Source: Natronococcus sp. AD-5 (GTDB lineage: Archaea > Halobacteriota > Halobacteria > Halobacteriales > Natrialbaceae). From it: a stretch of 64,000 nucleotides of DNA. Positions within the stretch are counted from its first letter, which is position 1; each line of letters opens with the position of its first letter. Of this stretch, positions 8,862 through 17,289 are shown piece after piece. Location: contig NZ_CP132294.1 in NCBI RefSeq assembly GCF_030734285.1, positions 930,001 through 994,000 of the forward strand, given 5' to 3'. Position numbers and translations under genes: made by a program. Below the pieces are notes generated by a model. The model saw nothing but the letters and a program-made list of their open reading frames with translations, did not search any database and was not told the DNA's origin.

Positions 8862-9491
8862 TCACCGATCCCCCCACTCGATCCGGAACACTTCCGCCTC
8901 GAGCGTCGCCTCCGCCTCGGCGTGAAAGTCGAACCGCTTCGCGATCGGGAACGTCGCGCGAAACGCGTGCGTGACCTCGCCGCCCTCGTCGGCGGCGAAC
9001 GATTCGACGAACGACCGGCTCCCCTCGTTGTGGATCGTATAGGAGACGACCGCGAGTTCCCGCGCCGCCTCGAGAAACGCCCTGTCGGCGTGCCGGTTAC
9101 CGCGCTGGGCGCCGAAGGGCGGATTCGAGAGAACGGTTGCGTCGCCGACCGACAGCGGATGGCGGGTGACGTCGCCGCGGATCCAGCCGGTCGCGTCCGT
9201 CGCGCCGACGCGCGCCGCGTTCTCGCGAGCCAGCGCGAGCGCGCCGGCGTCGACGTCGACACCGACCGCGCGGTCGGCGCCCGCCAGCGCGGCCGCGATC
9301 GCGAGCATCCCCGTTCCGGTTCCGAGATCGACGACCGGCCGCTCGAGATCGCCCTGCAGGCTCGCGAGGTGGCAGACGTGGGCGGCGATCTCGGGCGGCG
9401 TGAGGTACTGTTCGAGCGCCGCCGACGGCTCGGCGAAGTCATCGAGCGACTCGAGCCGACGAGCGAGCGCGCGCCGAGACGGACCGGGCAT
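8862..9491 (-). CDS. METTL5-family class I methyltransferase
   Basis: A 209-residue SAM-dependent methyltransferase. 'VVDLGTGTGMLAIAAALAGA' is the SAM-binding motif I. 'LSNPPFGAQRGNRHADR' is the NPPF catalytic motif of N6-adenine methyltransferases in the METTL5 arrangement. Eukaryotic METTL5 modifies one adenine in small-subunit rRNA, so an rRNA or other RNA target is likely here (inference). 'YLTPPEIAAHVCHLA' at the N-terminus also fits the family. It ends 10 bp from the next upstream gene and is probably cotranscribed with it. Confidence 0.85.
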   Translation of the reverse strand: MPGPSRRALARRLESLDDFAEPSAALEQYLTPPEIAAHVCHLASLQGDLERPVVDLGTGTGMLAIAAALAGADRAVGVDVDAGALALARENAARVGATDATGWIRGDVTRHPLSVGDATVLSNPPFGAQRGNRHADRAFLEAARELAVVSYTIHNEGSRSFVESFAADEGGEVTHAFRATFPIAKRFDFHAEAEATLEAEVFRIEWGDR

Positions 9492-9501
9492 TACGCCGGC
9501 G

Positions 9502-9903
9502 TCAGTGCTCGAGCGTAATGGGCCCGTCGAGTTCCAGTTCGATGCCCTCGCGGTCGGCGCGCTCGGCGCAGGCCGCGAGCGCCGGGCGGACCTTCTCGGC
9601 GCTGGCGACGTCGTCGGCCGAGACCGTCACGGAGCCGACGCCGAGGAACGCGCCCGCTCGGACGTAACTCCGGATTCGGTCGACCTCGTCCTGGGTAGCG
9701 AGCGAACAGTCCTCGTCGAAGCAGGCGTCGACGGTCAGTTCGGCGGGGAACAGTCCTTCGTCGGTCAGCTCGCGCTTGAGGTCGCGGAGGTATCCCGGCG
9801 CCGTCGACTCGAGCGCCGACGCCTCGAGCGAAACGGGGGTGACGTCCGCGGGTCGACAGCGATCGATCGGCGATTCGAACTCGGACGATGGGGTAGTACT
9901 CAT
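9502..9903 (-). CDS. Conserved haloarchaeal protein of unknown function upstream of METTL5
   Basis: A 133-residue acidic soluble protein starting 'MSTTPSSEFESPIDR'. A central block 'FLGVGSVTVSADDVASAEKV' and C-terminal 'REGIELELDGPITLEH' suggest an alpha/beta fold, but no catalytic motif is visible. It sits 10 bp upstream of the METTL5-like gene in the same direction, so a link to RNA modification is possible, though only by context. An ATG eight codons further upstream lies close to the AT-rich promoter area and is less likely. Confidence 0.68.
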   Translation of the reverse strand: MSTTPSSEFESPIDRCRPADVTPVSLEASALESTAPGYLRDLKRELTDEGLFPAELTVDACFDEDCSLATQDEVDRIRSYVRAGAFLGVGSVTVSADDVASAEKVRPALAACAERADREGIELELDGPITLEH

Positions 9904-10065
9904 TGGGAGCACATACATAGCCTGCATACAAAAAGTTTGTTAATGCTTGAGAATAATATCCAGTCGGCGAGGTGCCACGAATCCGGATCCGATTCGCCGT
10001 CGCGTAGTTATCCCTCCGCTGGTAGGTTCAAGTAGAATTAAGAACGGGCCGGAACAGGGACAGGT

Positions 10066-10236
10066 ATGAACGAGTGTCCGCGGTGTCAGAGCCCGCTCGA
10101 GGAACTCTCGTTGGGGGAGGTTGCGACGGTTACGTGTTCCCGCTGTGGGTACGCGGACGTCCCCGTGGAACACGAGAGTATCGGCGAGGAGGCGGAATCC
10201 TGGCGCGACGCGCTCAACCGCTTCTACGAGGGATAG
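10066..10236 (+). CDS. Small zinc-ribbon protein (56 residues)
   Basis: A short gene reading 'MNECPRCQSPLEELSLGE' and then 'TCSRCGYADVPVEHES', ending 'DALNRFYEG'. Two CxxC knuckles about 17 residues apart make a complete zinc ribbon. Codon use is normal for the genome. It lies between the DUF gene and the actin homologue, converging on the latter. Haloarchaea carry many such one-domain zinc ribbons, and the function is unknown. Confidence 0.72.
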   Translation: MNECPRCQSPLEELSLGEVATVTCSRCGYADVPVEHESIGEEAESWRDALNRFYEG

Positions 10237-10312
10237 GCGACGGGCTGCACCTCGCGATTCGAAAGGCTGCACGCGGAGCGCACCGCTCGAAAAGAGTCGA
10301 ACCGAACGTCCG

Positions 10313-11347
10313 CTACTCGTTCGCCGCCGCCGCTTCGGCTTCCGGCTCTTCCTCCTGGTCGTGGTCGACGTCCTCGTCGGATCGGGCGGCGACGAGGCCG
10401 CCGCGTGCGACGCTGTACAGCGGCTCGTTCGCGTGAGAGACGCCGCTGATCGAGAACGGAATGTTCGCGTCCTGGAGGTGGTCGCGGAACAGATCCTCGA
10501 AGCCGCTGGGACTCGAGGTCCCGCCGGTGACGACGACGGGGACGTCGAGCCCTTCCTCGACGTCTTCCTCGTCGACCTCCTGGACGATGTTCTCGATGAC
10601 GTAATCGAGCAGGTTCTCGTAGTAGATCGAGAGCGCGCCCTCGACGCCGCCGACGTCCGTCGTGAAGTCGAGTTCGAAGTCGTTCTCCTTGATCGAGGTG
10701 ACCTTGTCGACCGGCGTGCCGGTCGCGCGCGCGGCCTGCTCGTCGACCCAGTCGCCACCGCGGGCGACGGAGAACTTCATGACGGGCACCGCGTAGTAGG
10801 CGAGACAGACGTTCGTCATCCCCGCACCGAAGCTGATCCCGAGCCCGGTGAAGTTGTTGTCAGCGAGCTCGGAGTAGATGACGGACATCCCCTCGTTGAT
10901 CGGTTCGGCGTCGTACCCCATGTCGTTTAGGAACGACTCGATCGTCTTCTGGTGATAGAGCGTCGAGAGCTCCGAGTCGATCGGGTCCGCCGGCGTCGAG
11001 AAGTAGAGCTTCTCGTCGGGGTAGGCGGGTTCGCCGACGACCTGTTCGATGATGAGCTTCATCATCGGAATCGCGCTCTTCTCGTCGTTCGAGAGGATCC
11101 CGTGTTTCATCGGTCGTCGCGTCTCCTTGTTGAAGATGTTCGCGAAGTTCAGGGCGTCGTCGCCGACGACGTACACCTTGTCGTCCTTGCGGATGTGGAG
11201 GACTTCGCTTCGCGAGAGCATCTGCTCGGCCATGTCCGAGTACTCGATTTCCACGAAGGAGTTGCGCTGCTGTACGAACACCGTGTCGTTTCCATCCTGC
11301 TGTGCTGACAGGATGTTCATCGTTCCGACGTCTAGGCCTTTGGCCAT
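10313..11347 (-). CDS. Actin/Hsp70-fold ATPase, haloarchaeal actin homologue (salactin/volactin type)
   Basis: A 344-residue protein starting '[17 protein letters not shown]', with actin-family signatures: phosphate-1 loop 'GLDVGTMN', phosphate-2 '[19 protein letters not shown]' and adenosine motif '[17 protein letters not shown]'. The tail is acidic (Glu/Ala/Asp). Haloarchaeal proteins of this type form dynamic filaments with roles in cell shape, growth and division (known for the family). The start at 11347 is preferred because a TATA-like sequence lies 24-29 bp upstream. It follows a membrane protein gene in the same direction, a possible membrane partner. Which of the two named actin subtypes it is cannot be fixed by eye. 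Confidence 0.82.
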   Translation of the reverse strand: MAKGLDVGTMNILSAQQDGNDTVFVQQRNSFVEIEYSDMAEQMLSRSEVLHIRKDDKVYVVGDDALNFANIFNKETRRPMKHGILSNDEKSAIPMMKLIIEQVVGEPAYPDEKLYFSTPADPIDSELSTLYHQKTIESFLNDMGYDAEPINEGMSVIYSELADNNFTGLGISFGAGMTNVCLAYYAVPVMKFSVARGGDWVDEQAARATGTPVDKVTSIKENDFELDFTTDVGGVEGALSIYYENLLDYVIENIVQEVDEEDVEEGLDVPVVVTGGTSSPSGFEDLFRDHLQDANIPFSISGVSHANEPLYSVARGGLVAARSDEDVDHDQEEEPEAEAAAANE

Positions 11348-11370
11348 ATTGGCCAAGGTAACTGATTCGT

Positions 11371-11376
11371 TATAAG
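11371..11376 (-). promoter_or_regulatory. TATA-like element for the actin homologue
   Basis: On the minus strand 'ACTTATAACG' lies 24-29 bp upstream of the ATG at 11347. It implies a leaderless transcript separate from the upstream membrane gene. Confidence 0.5.
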
Positions 11377-11442
11377 TCTAGTGTACTCACTGTCTTAATT
11401 CGATGACAGTCCGGAGAGAATACGTCTCTCGAGGAGCAGCGA

Positions 11443-12357
11443 TTAGTTCCGCGACACCAGCGCGCGGACCCGCTCGAGGAGCGCCGAGACGAATCCGGCG
11501 GACTGCGGGTCCTCGTCCGCGGCCGCCTCCCGGCGCTTCTGTTCGCGAAGTTCCTTCAGCTTCGTCGTCTGGTCGTCGACGGTCGAACTCGAGGTCGTCG
11601 TCTTCGTCTCGCCCCCTTTCAGCCCCTTGAGGCCGGCGACCTGCGCGTCGACGCCCGACGAGCGGGCCGTCTTGGTTCCGGCGCTCGTGTCGACGGAGAC
11701 GCCGTCGAAGTCGTCCTCGGAGAAACTCAGCCGCTTGTGCTCGGTCTTCTCGACGCCACCCCAGGAGAGTTCGACGTCCTCCATCGCCTCGTCGATGTCT
11801 CGCCGGACGTCGGCGTCGGAGAACTCGTCTTCCTCGTCCTCACCGGCGTCGATCTCGACCGTCTCCGCCTGGCGTGCGAGGTCGAGGTAGTGCGCGACGA
11901 GCGCCGCGCCGGTCGACGCGATGAGCCCGGAGAGACCGACCGCGTACGTCGCGACGACCTCGATGGTGTAGTCGACCTCGCGGACGAAGTTCCAGTGGAG
12001 GGGATAGGCGTGGACGAACCCGGCGACCGCGACGGCCGTGATCACGGCGCCGCCGACCGACGTGTACAGCACCCGGCGTTCGGCGGGCAACAGGACGACG
12101 ATCCCCAGCATCATCGCCGGGAGCGAGAGCATTCCGAGCGCGTACGCCGACTGGATCCAGTCGTAGTACGCGCTGTCCAGGGTGTGGACCTCGTGTGTGC
12201 TCCCCCACAGGAAGAGCACGAGGGCCGTCACCGCGATTCCGATACCGCCGAAGAAGAGGCCGAAGCCGACGTAGACGTCGGTTCGCTCCTCGGGTTCGCC
12301 GATGTACCGACGGTAGAGGTCGAAGAGGTACCCATCAGGGGACTGTTCCGCTGACAT
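11443..12357 (-). CDS. Polytopic membrane protein with long acidic cytoplasmic tail
   Basis: A 304-residue protein starting 'MSAEQSPDGYLFDLYRRY'. Five hydrophobic segments are visible within about residues 25-160 (for example 'VGFGLFFGGIGIAVTALVLF'). A hydrophilic tail of about 140 residues follows, with an acidic part, a Ser/Thr-rich low-complexity part and a basic segment 'LREQKRREAAADEDPQSAG', and it ends 'ERVRALVSRN'. No enzymatic motif is seen. It is next to, and in the same direction as, the actin homologue, so a membrane anchor for the filament is an attractive guess but unproven. Confidence 0.72.
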   Translation of the reverse strand: MSAEQSPDGYLFDLYRRYIGEPEERTDVYVGFGLFFGGIGIAVTALVLFLWGSTHEVHTLDSAYYDWIQSAYALGMLSLPAMMLGIVVLLPAERRVLYTSVGGAVITAVAVAGFVHAYPLHWNFVREVDYTIEVVATYAVGLSGLIASTGAALVAHYLDLARQAETVEIDAGEDEEDEFSDADVRRDIDEAMEDVELSWGGVEKTEHKRLSFSEDDFDGVSVDTSAGTKTARSSGVDAQVAGLKGLKGGETKTTTSSSTVDDQTTKLKELREQKRREAAADEDPQSAGFVSALLERVRALVSRN

Positions 12358-12444
12358 TGACACCTCATTTATACTCCAGTACTATGACTGTTGGGCTCAC
12401 CGATAGATCGTATTTCGTGAACCTCGCTGGTCGTGAAACTTGCC

Positions 12445-12483
12445 ACGACATACCTTCGTTGGCTCGAGAAGGCGATATGTCGT
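12445..12483. repeat. Inverted repeat ACGACATA ... TATGTCGT
   Basis: Two 8-bp arms (12445-12452 and 12476-12483), perfect complements, separated by 23 bp. They lie about 220 bp before the regulator gene and could be paired operator half-sites. Confidence 0.4.
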
Positions 12484-12562
12484 CGCAACGACCGGGGTTA
12501 CTTCGGCGAACTCTTATGCGTCAGACGTATCGTGATGCGGTACAGCTGTTCGCTACAGGTGC

Positions 12563-12576
12563 TTACTGCCCAGTAA
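12563..12576. promoter_or_regulatory. Palindrome TTACTGCCCAGTAA, candidate operator
   Basis: 6-bp arms TTACTG and CAGTAA around CC, about 125 bp before the start of the winged-helix regulator. The size and symmetry suit a dimeric winged-helix protein, so autoregulation is plausible. Confidence 0.4.
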
Positions 12577-12699
12577 AGTAATATCATCTCTGTGTGGTGT
12601 TCGCGAAGTCGTGTAATACAAGGCGCGTGCGCAGTACAGATTATGTCGGATCGCTCAGTACAGAGGAATCACTATATCGATTGCGTGAGTAGATTTAGC

Positions 12700-13509
12700 A
12701 TGGCTCGATATAGCACATCGTCGTCAGTTGACGATATCGCGTACCTCACGCGGGCTGAACACCGCAGCCCGACGCTTATCGCGCTAACTGTTCGTCCCCG
12801 AAGTCGAGCCGAACTCTGGGAACTGACCGGCGTATCTTCGTCGACGATCCGACGGACGCTCGGTGAGTTCGAAGACCGGGGTTGGGTCCGCAGGAGCGGC
12901 TACCAATACGAGACGACACAGTTAGGCGCGTTCATCGCGGCTGCGATGGCGGAGCTACTCGAACGGTTCGAAACCGAACAGAAGCTCCGCGACGTCTGGC
13001 AGTGGCTTCCGAGCGAGGAGTCCGGCTTCACGATCGATATGTGTTCCGACGCGGTCGTGACCGTCGCCGAGGCCGATGACCCGTACCGTCCTGTGAACCG
13101 ATTCATCTCCCTGCTCCGCGAGACCGATCAGTTTCGGTTCGTCGGATTCGACGTGGCCTTGTTCGAACAGTGTAAAGAGGAACTCTGCGAACGGATCGTT
13201 GACGGCATGCGCGCGGAGATCATCAATCAGCCGCGAGTGGTCAACTACGTCCGCTCGACTTGCCCGGAGCTATTTTCCGGGGCCCTGGAGAGCGGTAATC
13301 TCACGGTGCGGTTGCACGACGATTTGCCGTCCTCTGGGGTCGGTATCTTCGATGACCGAATCGCGATCATCGGCTACAACCCCGACAGCGTGTCGGTCCG
13401 CGTGTTGGTCGATACCGACGCACCGGAGGCGCGCGAGTGGGCGGAATCGATATACGAGTCCTACCAGCGCGAGACTCCGACACTCCCCCTCGAAATGATT
13501 GACGAGTGA
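12700..13509 (+). CDS. Winged-helix transcriptional regulator with FilR1-middle-like sensor domain
   Basis: A 269-residue regulator starting 'MARYSTSSSVDDIAYLTR'. The N-terminal helix-turn-helix includes 'RSRAELWELTGVSSSTIRR' and 'LGEFEDRGWVRRSG'. The C-terminal 160 residues ('VNRFISLLRETDQFRFVG', 'LHDDLPSSGVGIFDDRIAI') resemble the ligand-binding domain found in methanogen FilR1 regulators and in many haloarchaeal regulators. The ligand is unknown. The start at 12700 excludes 36 upstream residues that are not family-like. It precedes OsmC and methyltransferase genes in the same direction and may control them. Confidence 0.82.
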   Translation: MARYSTSSSVDDIAYLTRAEHRSPTLIALTVRPRSRAELWELTGVSSSTIRRTLGEFEDRGWVRRSGYQYETTQLGAFIAAAMAELLERFETEQKLRDVWQWLPSEESGFTIDMCSDAVVTVAEADDPYRPVNRFISLLRETDQFRFVGFDVALFEQCKEELCERIVDGMRAEIINQPRVVNYVRSTCPELFSGALESGNLTVRLHDDLPSSGVGIFDDRIAIIGYNPDSVSVRVLVDTDAPEAREWAESIYESYQRETPTLPLEMIDE

Positions 13510-13753
13510 ACATACCGGTGTCGTGAGCGCGACCCGAAACACGCTGACCGGTATTTTCGCACCGTCGCACCGTATACAACGGTGCTGACGGTAGATCGAG
13601 TCACGAGGCGATCCGCACGCAGCGATACGTCGCTTGCAGCTGATGACCAGGTTTCACCGTCTGCACGGTCGTCAGTTGCTGCCGGACTGGTAGCAGATAG
13701 CTAACTAACGTTCGAACTCGTATCCTCTCTCGCCGGGAGGCGAAACAAAAACT

Positions 13754-14359
13754 ATGACCGACGAACAGCATATCAATCACGGCGTAGATATCGAGAAACT
13801 CGAGGAATTCGCCGAGCACGCGGCTGAACATCCCGACGAGGTGCGGCTCGGGCTCGGCGCACGCTCGACCTACGAGGGGACGTGCGCCCACAGCCTCGCG
13901 CAGATGGATTCGTACACGCTCGGCGACGAGACGATCGTCCGCGAAACCCGCGAGTACACGATCCCGTACGGGGGATGGAAGGAAGTGTTGGACGCAGGGG
14001 GGTGGGTCGGCGCGACCGACCGGATGGAACCGATCGAAGTCGCGCTCTCCGCACTCGCCTCGTGTATTAACGTCGGCATCACCATCAACGCTGTTGCGAA
14101 CGGCGTCGACGTCGAGCAGCTTCAAACGCGTGTCAGGACCGACGCTGATCCAGGCGTCCTCTTTAACCTCAAAGATCTCAACGAGGCCGACACCGTCTTC
14201 GAGAACCTGACCGCCGAAGTGGAGATCGAAGGTGAAGATCTCGACGAGGACCAGATCGACGAGTGGGCACGGCGCGCACCGGTTTACACGCTCGTCTCGC
14301 TCGCCCAGGACGTCGAACTCACCGTCAATACCCCCGCCGAGGTGCGGGTTGACGACTAA
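13754..14359 (+). CDS. OsmC-family protein
   Basis: A 201-residue OsmC/Ohr-fold protein. 'VALSALASCINVGITINAVA' is the helix carrying the conserved peroxidatic-type cysteine, and a second cysteine is in 'GTCAHSLAQM'. OsmC proteins act as thiol peroxidases on organic hydroperoxides or as carriers of thiol-reactive groups. 'WARRAPVYTLVSLAQDVELT' is the typical C-terminal part. It lies 14 bp before the methyltransferase gene in the same direction, so the two are probably one operon under the upstream regulator. Confidence 0.9.
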   Translation: MTDEQHINHGVDIEKLEEFAEHAAEHPDEVRLGLGARSTYEGTCAHSLAQMDSYTLGDETIVRETREYTIPYGGWKEVLDAGGWVGATDRMEPIEVALSALASCINVGITINAVANGVDVEQLQTRVRTDADPGVLFNLKDLNEADTVFENLTAEVEIEGEDLDEDQIDEWARRAPVYTLVSLAQDVELTVNTPAEVRVDD

Positions 14360-14373
14360 CGAGGTGGTGGTGA

Positions 14374-15144
14374 ATGGCAAATTCACTCGACGTGGAACGA
14401 CTCGAGCGGGCGGTCAGGAACGTCTACCGAGACGTCGCGGAGGCGCCAGCCGAAGAGTATCACTTCGAGATGGGTCGTCCGTTGGCGGAACGCCTCGGCT
14501 ATCCGTCGGACGATCTCGATCGGATTCCCGAAGAAGCCGTGGAGTCATTCGCAGGCGTGGGCTACCATTTCGACCTCGCCGACCTTCGGGAAGGGGACGA
14601 CGTGCTCGATCTGGGCAGCGGGTCGGGGACGGACGTGTTCGTGGCGGCACTCCACGTCGGCGACTCCGGGAGCGTTACCGGCCTGGACATGACGGACGAA
14701 CAGCTCGACAAGGCTCGAATTTTGCGAGACGAGGCTGGGATGAACTCCGTCTCGTTCGAGAAGGGGTACGTCGAGGAGCTTCCGTTCGATGACGGGACGT
14801 TTGACGTCGTGATTTCGAACGGCGTCATCAACCTCTCGCCGGATAAAGACCGCGTGTTCGAAGAAACAAATCGGGTGCTCGCCGAAGACGGGCGCCTCGC
14901 CATCTCCGACATCATCAGTGAGCAACCGTTACCCAAGAGCATCAAAACCAACGAGGATCTCTGGGCGGCGTGTATCGGCGGCGCCGAACAGGTTGACGAG
15001 TACAGAACGATGATCGAGGACGTCGGCTTCGATGTCACCGATCTCCGGGAGAATTCGACATACGAGTTCGTTTCGGAACAAGCGCAGGGAGCGTGCCAGA
15101 AGTACGGTGTCAAGAGCGTCTCGTTGAGCGCCCGTAACTCGTGA
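14374..15144 (+). CDS. ArsM-like SAM-dependent methyltransferase
   Basis: A 256-residue class I methyltransferase. 'DDVLDLGSGSGTDVFVAA' is motif I, and 'VISNGVINLSPDKDRVF' closely matches arsenite methyltransferases (ArsM). Two cysteines sit where ArsM places its metalloid ligands: 'LWAACIGGAEQ' and the C-terminal 'GACQKYGVKS'. The third ArsM cysteine, normally just before motif I, is absent (the sequence there is 'GVGYHFDLADLR'). The true substrate may therefore differ from arsenite. It is 14 bp downstream of OsmC, an unusual pairing that suggests thiol or metalloid stress. Confidence 0.8.
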   Translation: MANSLDVERLERAVRNVYRDVAEAPAEEYHFEMGRPLAERLGYPSDDLDRIPEEAVESFAGVGYHFDLADLREGDDVLDLGSGSGTDVFVAALHVGDSGSVTGLDMTDEQLDKARILRDEAGMNSVSFEKGYVEELPFDDGTFDVVISNGVINLSPDKDRVFEETNRVLAEDGRLAISDIISEQPLPKSIKTNEDLWAACIGGAEQVDEYRTMIEDVGFDVTDLRENSTYEFVSEQAQGACQKYGVKSVSLSARNS

Positions 15145-15418
15145 GCGAATGATACCACGACGGCCACCAACGACCGATTGACAGCGTATTACGCAGAACG
15201 TACTGAAACCGAGCGCGGGCGCAGCAAGAACGTACGCGCGGAGCAGGGCCGCGGCCGCGAGCAACGAGGAGGGCGATACCGACGAAAGTCGATGTCGACG
15301 AACCGGAAAACGTTGGGATCGAGGCGATCACGAAGCGCGCGCCCCTTCGTATACCGCGTAGCCGCGTCGTTCGACGTCACCTGTGCGACGCTGACGACGA
15401 GCGCTCATCGCTGTCGAA

Positions 15419-15565
15419 TCACGCCCACGCCTCGAGATCGGCGCACGTAGTGGATTCGATCCACTCGTTTCGCGCGGCTGGGTTCCGGAGCACGGCGGTG
15501 CCGTTGTCGGTATGATCGATCACGAGAGTGGGCGCTTCGCGATCGGGCTGTTTCTTGTGGGGCAT
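15419..15565 (-). CDS. Very small haloarchaeal protein (48 residues)
   Basis: Reads 'MPHKKQPDREAPTLVIDH' then 'NGTAVLRNPAARNEWIE' and ends 'TTCADLEAWA'. The core resembles small haloarchaeal proteins of unknown function with a 'NPxAxxxWI' motif. Codon use is normal and the ATG and TGA are clean. It was missed by length-limited gene finding. The function is unknown. It is in tandem with the DUF1059 gene (138 bp between them). Confidence 0.5.
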   Translation of the reverse strand: MPHKKQPDREAPTLVIDHTDNGTAVLRNPAARNEWIESTTCADLEAWA

Positions 15566-15703
15566 AGATCGTGGGGCGTCAGCGGGTGTATTCGACCGGT
15601 CGAGCAGTGGCCAAGCGATACCACCGGGACCGATTCGGATTCGGACTGCAGTGGATTCGACACGGGAGAAAACACGGGACGAGAGAAACGACGTCCGTTC
15701 CAG

Positions 15704-15877
15704 TTAGACGACGCGTAGATGTTCGTCTCGAAGTTCCTCGCCCGTGTATTCTTGCCCGTGAACGTCGCGCATATGTTTCTTGGCTAGCTCGAGCGCCTCT
15801 TCTTCGTTTTCCGATTGGATGATGAATCGGCAATCGGCTGCCGCCGATTCACAATCGAGCTTGTGTGCTTTCGTCAT
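15704..15877 (-). CDS. DUF1059-like small protein (57 residues)
   Basis: Reads 'MTKAHKLDCESAAADCRF', then 'SENEEEALELAKKHMRDVHG' and 'YTGEELRDEHLRVV'. The pattern of an N-terminal cysteine pair ('LDCESAAADCRF'), an EEE-ALELAKKH helix and a 'H-x-x-D-x-HG' segment is typical of DUF1059. Its function is unknown. Its GC content is lower than that of its neighbours. It lies in the 970-bp stretch after the methyltransferase, in the opposite direction. Confidence 0.75.
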   Translation of the reverse strand: MTKAHKLDCESAAADCRFIIQSENEEEALELAKKHMRDVHGQEYTGEELRDEHLRVV

Positions 15878-16083
15878 CGGGGTTCTTCTCGCCTTTCGGC
15901 AAGAGAGGATACGAGCGCGAACGTTAGTTAGCTATCGCGTGACACTTCGGTAGCCGCTGGCGTTCTCCCAGCGGGTGCACGGTGGTCACCAGGTGCACGC
16001 GAGAAGCCGCTCGCCCACGTGAACGACTCGTTACAAGAACCACATGTGGGGTCGTGAACGCTGTCCAACACGAAAAGCGCCGC

Positions 16084-16090
16084 CGTTATA
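16084..16090 (+). promoter_or_regulatory. TATA-like element for dph2
   Basis: 'CCGTTATACGTCC' lies 25-31 bp before the dph2 ATG at 16115. Confidence 0.5.
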
Positions 16091-16114
16091 CGTCCGTGGC
16101 CGTAACGACGGACA

Positions 16115-17164
16115 ATGAGTCAGGAGTCGGAGTACAGCGAAGGGGACCTCAGGAACGTGGGGATGAGCCTCAAGCACGACCGGGAGTGGGACTACGAACT
16201 CGAGCGGATCATCGAGGCGATCGAGGAGCGGAACGCGACGAAAGTCGGTCTCCAGTTCCCCGAGGGGCTGAAACGCCGCGGTCCGAAGGTGGCGGACGAC
16301 CTTCGCGAGCTCGCCGGCGACGACGTGACGTTCATGCTCTCGGGTCAGCCGTGTTACGGCGCCTGCGACCTCGACACGTACCTGATGAAGCGCACCGACG
16401 TGTTCGTCCACTTCGGCCACTCGCCGATGAAGAACACGGACAAGGTGATCTACGTCCCGCTGTTCTCGAACGTCGAGGTCACGCCGATCATGGAGGAGGC
16501 GCTCGACACCCTCGAGCCGCCGGAGGAGACCGAAGGCGTCGGCCTCGTCACCACGGCCCAGCACATGAACCGCTACGAGGAGATGTCCGAGTTCCTGGAG
16601 GAACGGGGCTACGAGGTTTACAGCCGTCGCGGCGACGACCGCCTCACCCACGAAGGACAGGTGCTCGGCTGTAACTACGCGAGCGCGGACGTCCCCGCGG
16701 ATCAGGTGCTGTACGTCGGCGGCGGGAAGTTCCACCCGCTCGGGCTGGCGATGGAACACCCCGACAAGCACGTCGTCATCGCCGATCCGGTCAACAACGT
16801 CGTCACCGCCGCCGACACGGAGAAGTTCATGAAGCAGCGCTACGCCTCGGTTCACAAGGCGATGGACGCCGAGAAGTGGGGCGTCATCTTCTGTACGAAG
16901 ATCGGCCAGGGTCGCTGGGAGACCGCCCAGAAGATTCTCGACGATAACGACGACGCCTACCTCATCACGATGGACGAGGTCACCCCCGACCGACTCCGGA
17001 ACTTCGACATGGACGCCTTCGTCAACACCGGCTGTCCGCGGATCACGACCGACGACGGCCCGCGGTTCCACAAGCCGATGCTCACGCCCGGCGAGTATCA
17101 GATCGCCGTCGGCAATAAGCCGCTCGACGAACTCTCCTTCGACACCTTCCACGGCACCTGGTGA
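16115..17164 (+). CDS. dph2: Diphthamide biosynthesis enzyme Dph2 (3-amino-3-carboxypropyl transferase)
   Basis: A 349-residue noncanonical radical-SAM enzyme that starts diphthamide formation by adding a 3-amino-3-carboxypropyl group to a histidine of elongation factor 2. The three cysteines that hold the 4Fe-4S cluster are visible in 'GQPCYGACDLDTYLMK', 'QVLGCNYASADVP' and 'FVNTGCPRITTDDGPRF', each from a different domain as in archaeal Dph2. The start at 16115 is supported by a TATA element at normal spacing. It is monocistronic by context. Confidence 0.95.
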   Translation: MSQESEYSEGDLRNVGMSLKHDREWDYELERIIEAIEERNATKVGLQFPEGLKRRGPKVADDLRELAGDDVTFMLSGQPCYGACDLDTYLMKRTDVFVHFGHSPMKNTDKVIYVPLFSNVEVTPIMEEALDTLEPPEETEGVGLVTTAQHMNRYEEMSEFLEERGYEVYSRRGDDRLTHEGQVLGCNYASADVPADQVLYVGGGKFHPLGLAMEHPDKHVVIADPVNNVVTAADTEKFMKQRYASVHKAMDAEKWGVIFCTKIGQGRWETAQKILDDNDDAYLITMDEVTPDRLRNFDMDAFVNTGCPRITTDDGPRFHKPMLTPGEYQIAVGNKPLDELSFDTFHGTW

Positions 17165-17289
17165 CCCGCACCGGCCTGCGGTACCCGTAAACCTGCTCGA
17201 CGGCCGCTCGAAGTCTTTCCGGCTGCGACGAGTCTCGACATGGTGTCGGCTCGCTGAGAAAACATGCCGTTCGTGACGCTACCGATCGA

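Larger units (their letters stand above)
12364..12699. other. Intergenic region with two inverted repeats, no gene seen
   Basis: This 336-bp divergent gap separates the membrane protein and the winged-helix regulator. It contains two inverted repeats listed separately and no credible coding frame. Reading frames that cross it use unusual residues and end abruptly. It probably holds the promoter and operators of the regulator. Confidence 0.5.

Noticed and set aside
15178-15450. A 90-codon plus-strand frame after the methyltransferase
   Set aside because: Its translation is Arg/Thr-rich and overlaps a better small gene on the other strand.
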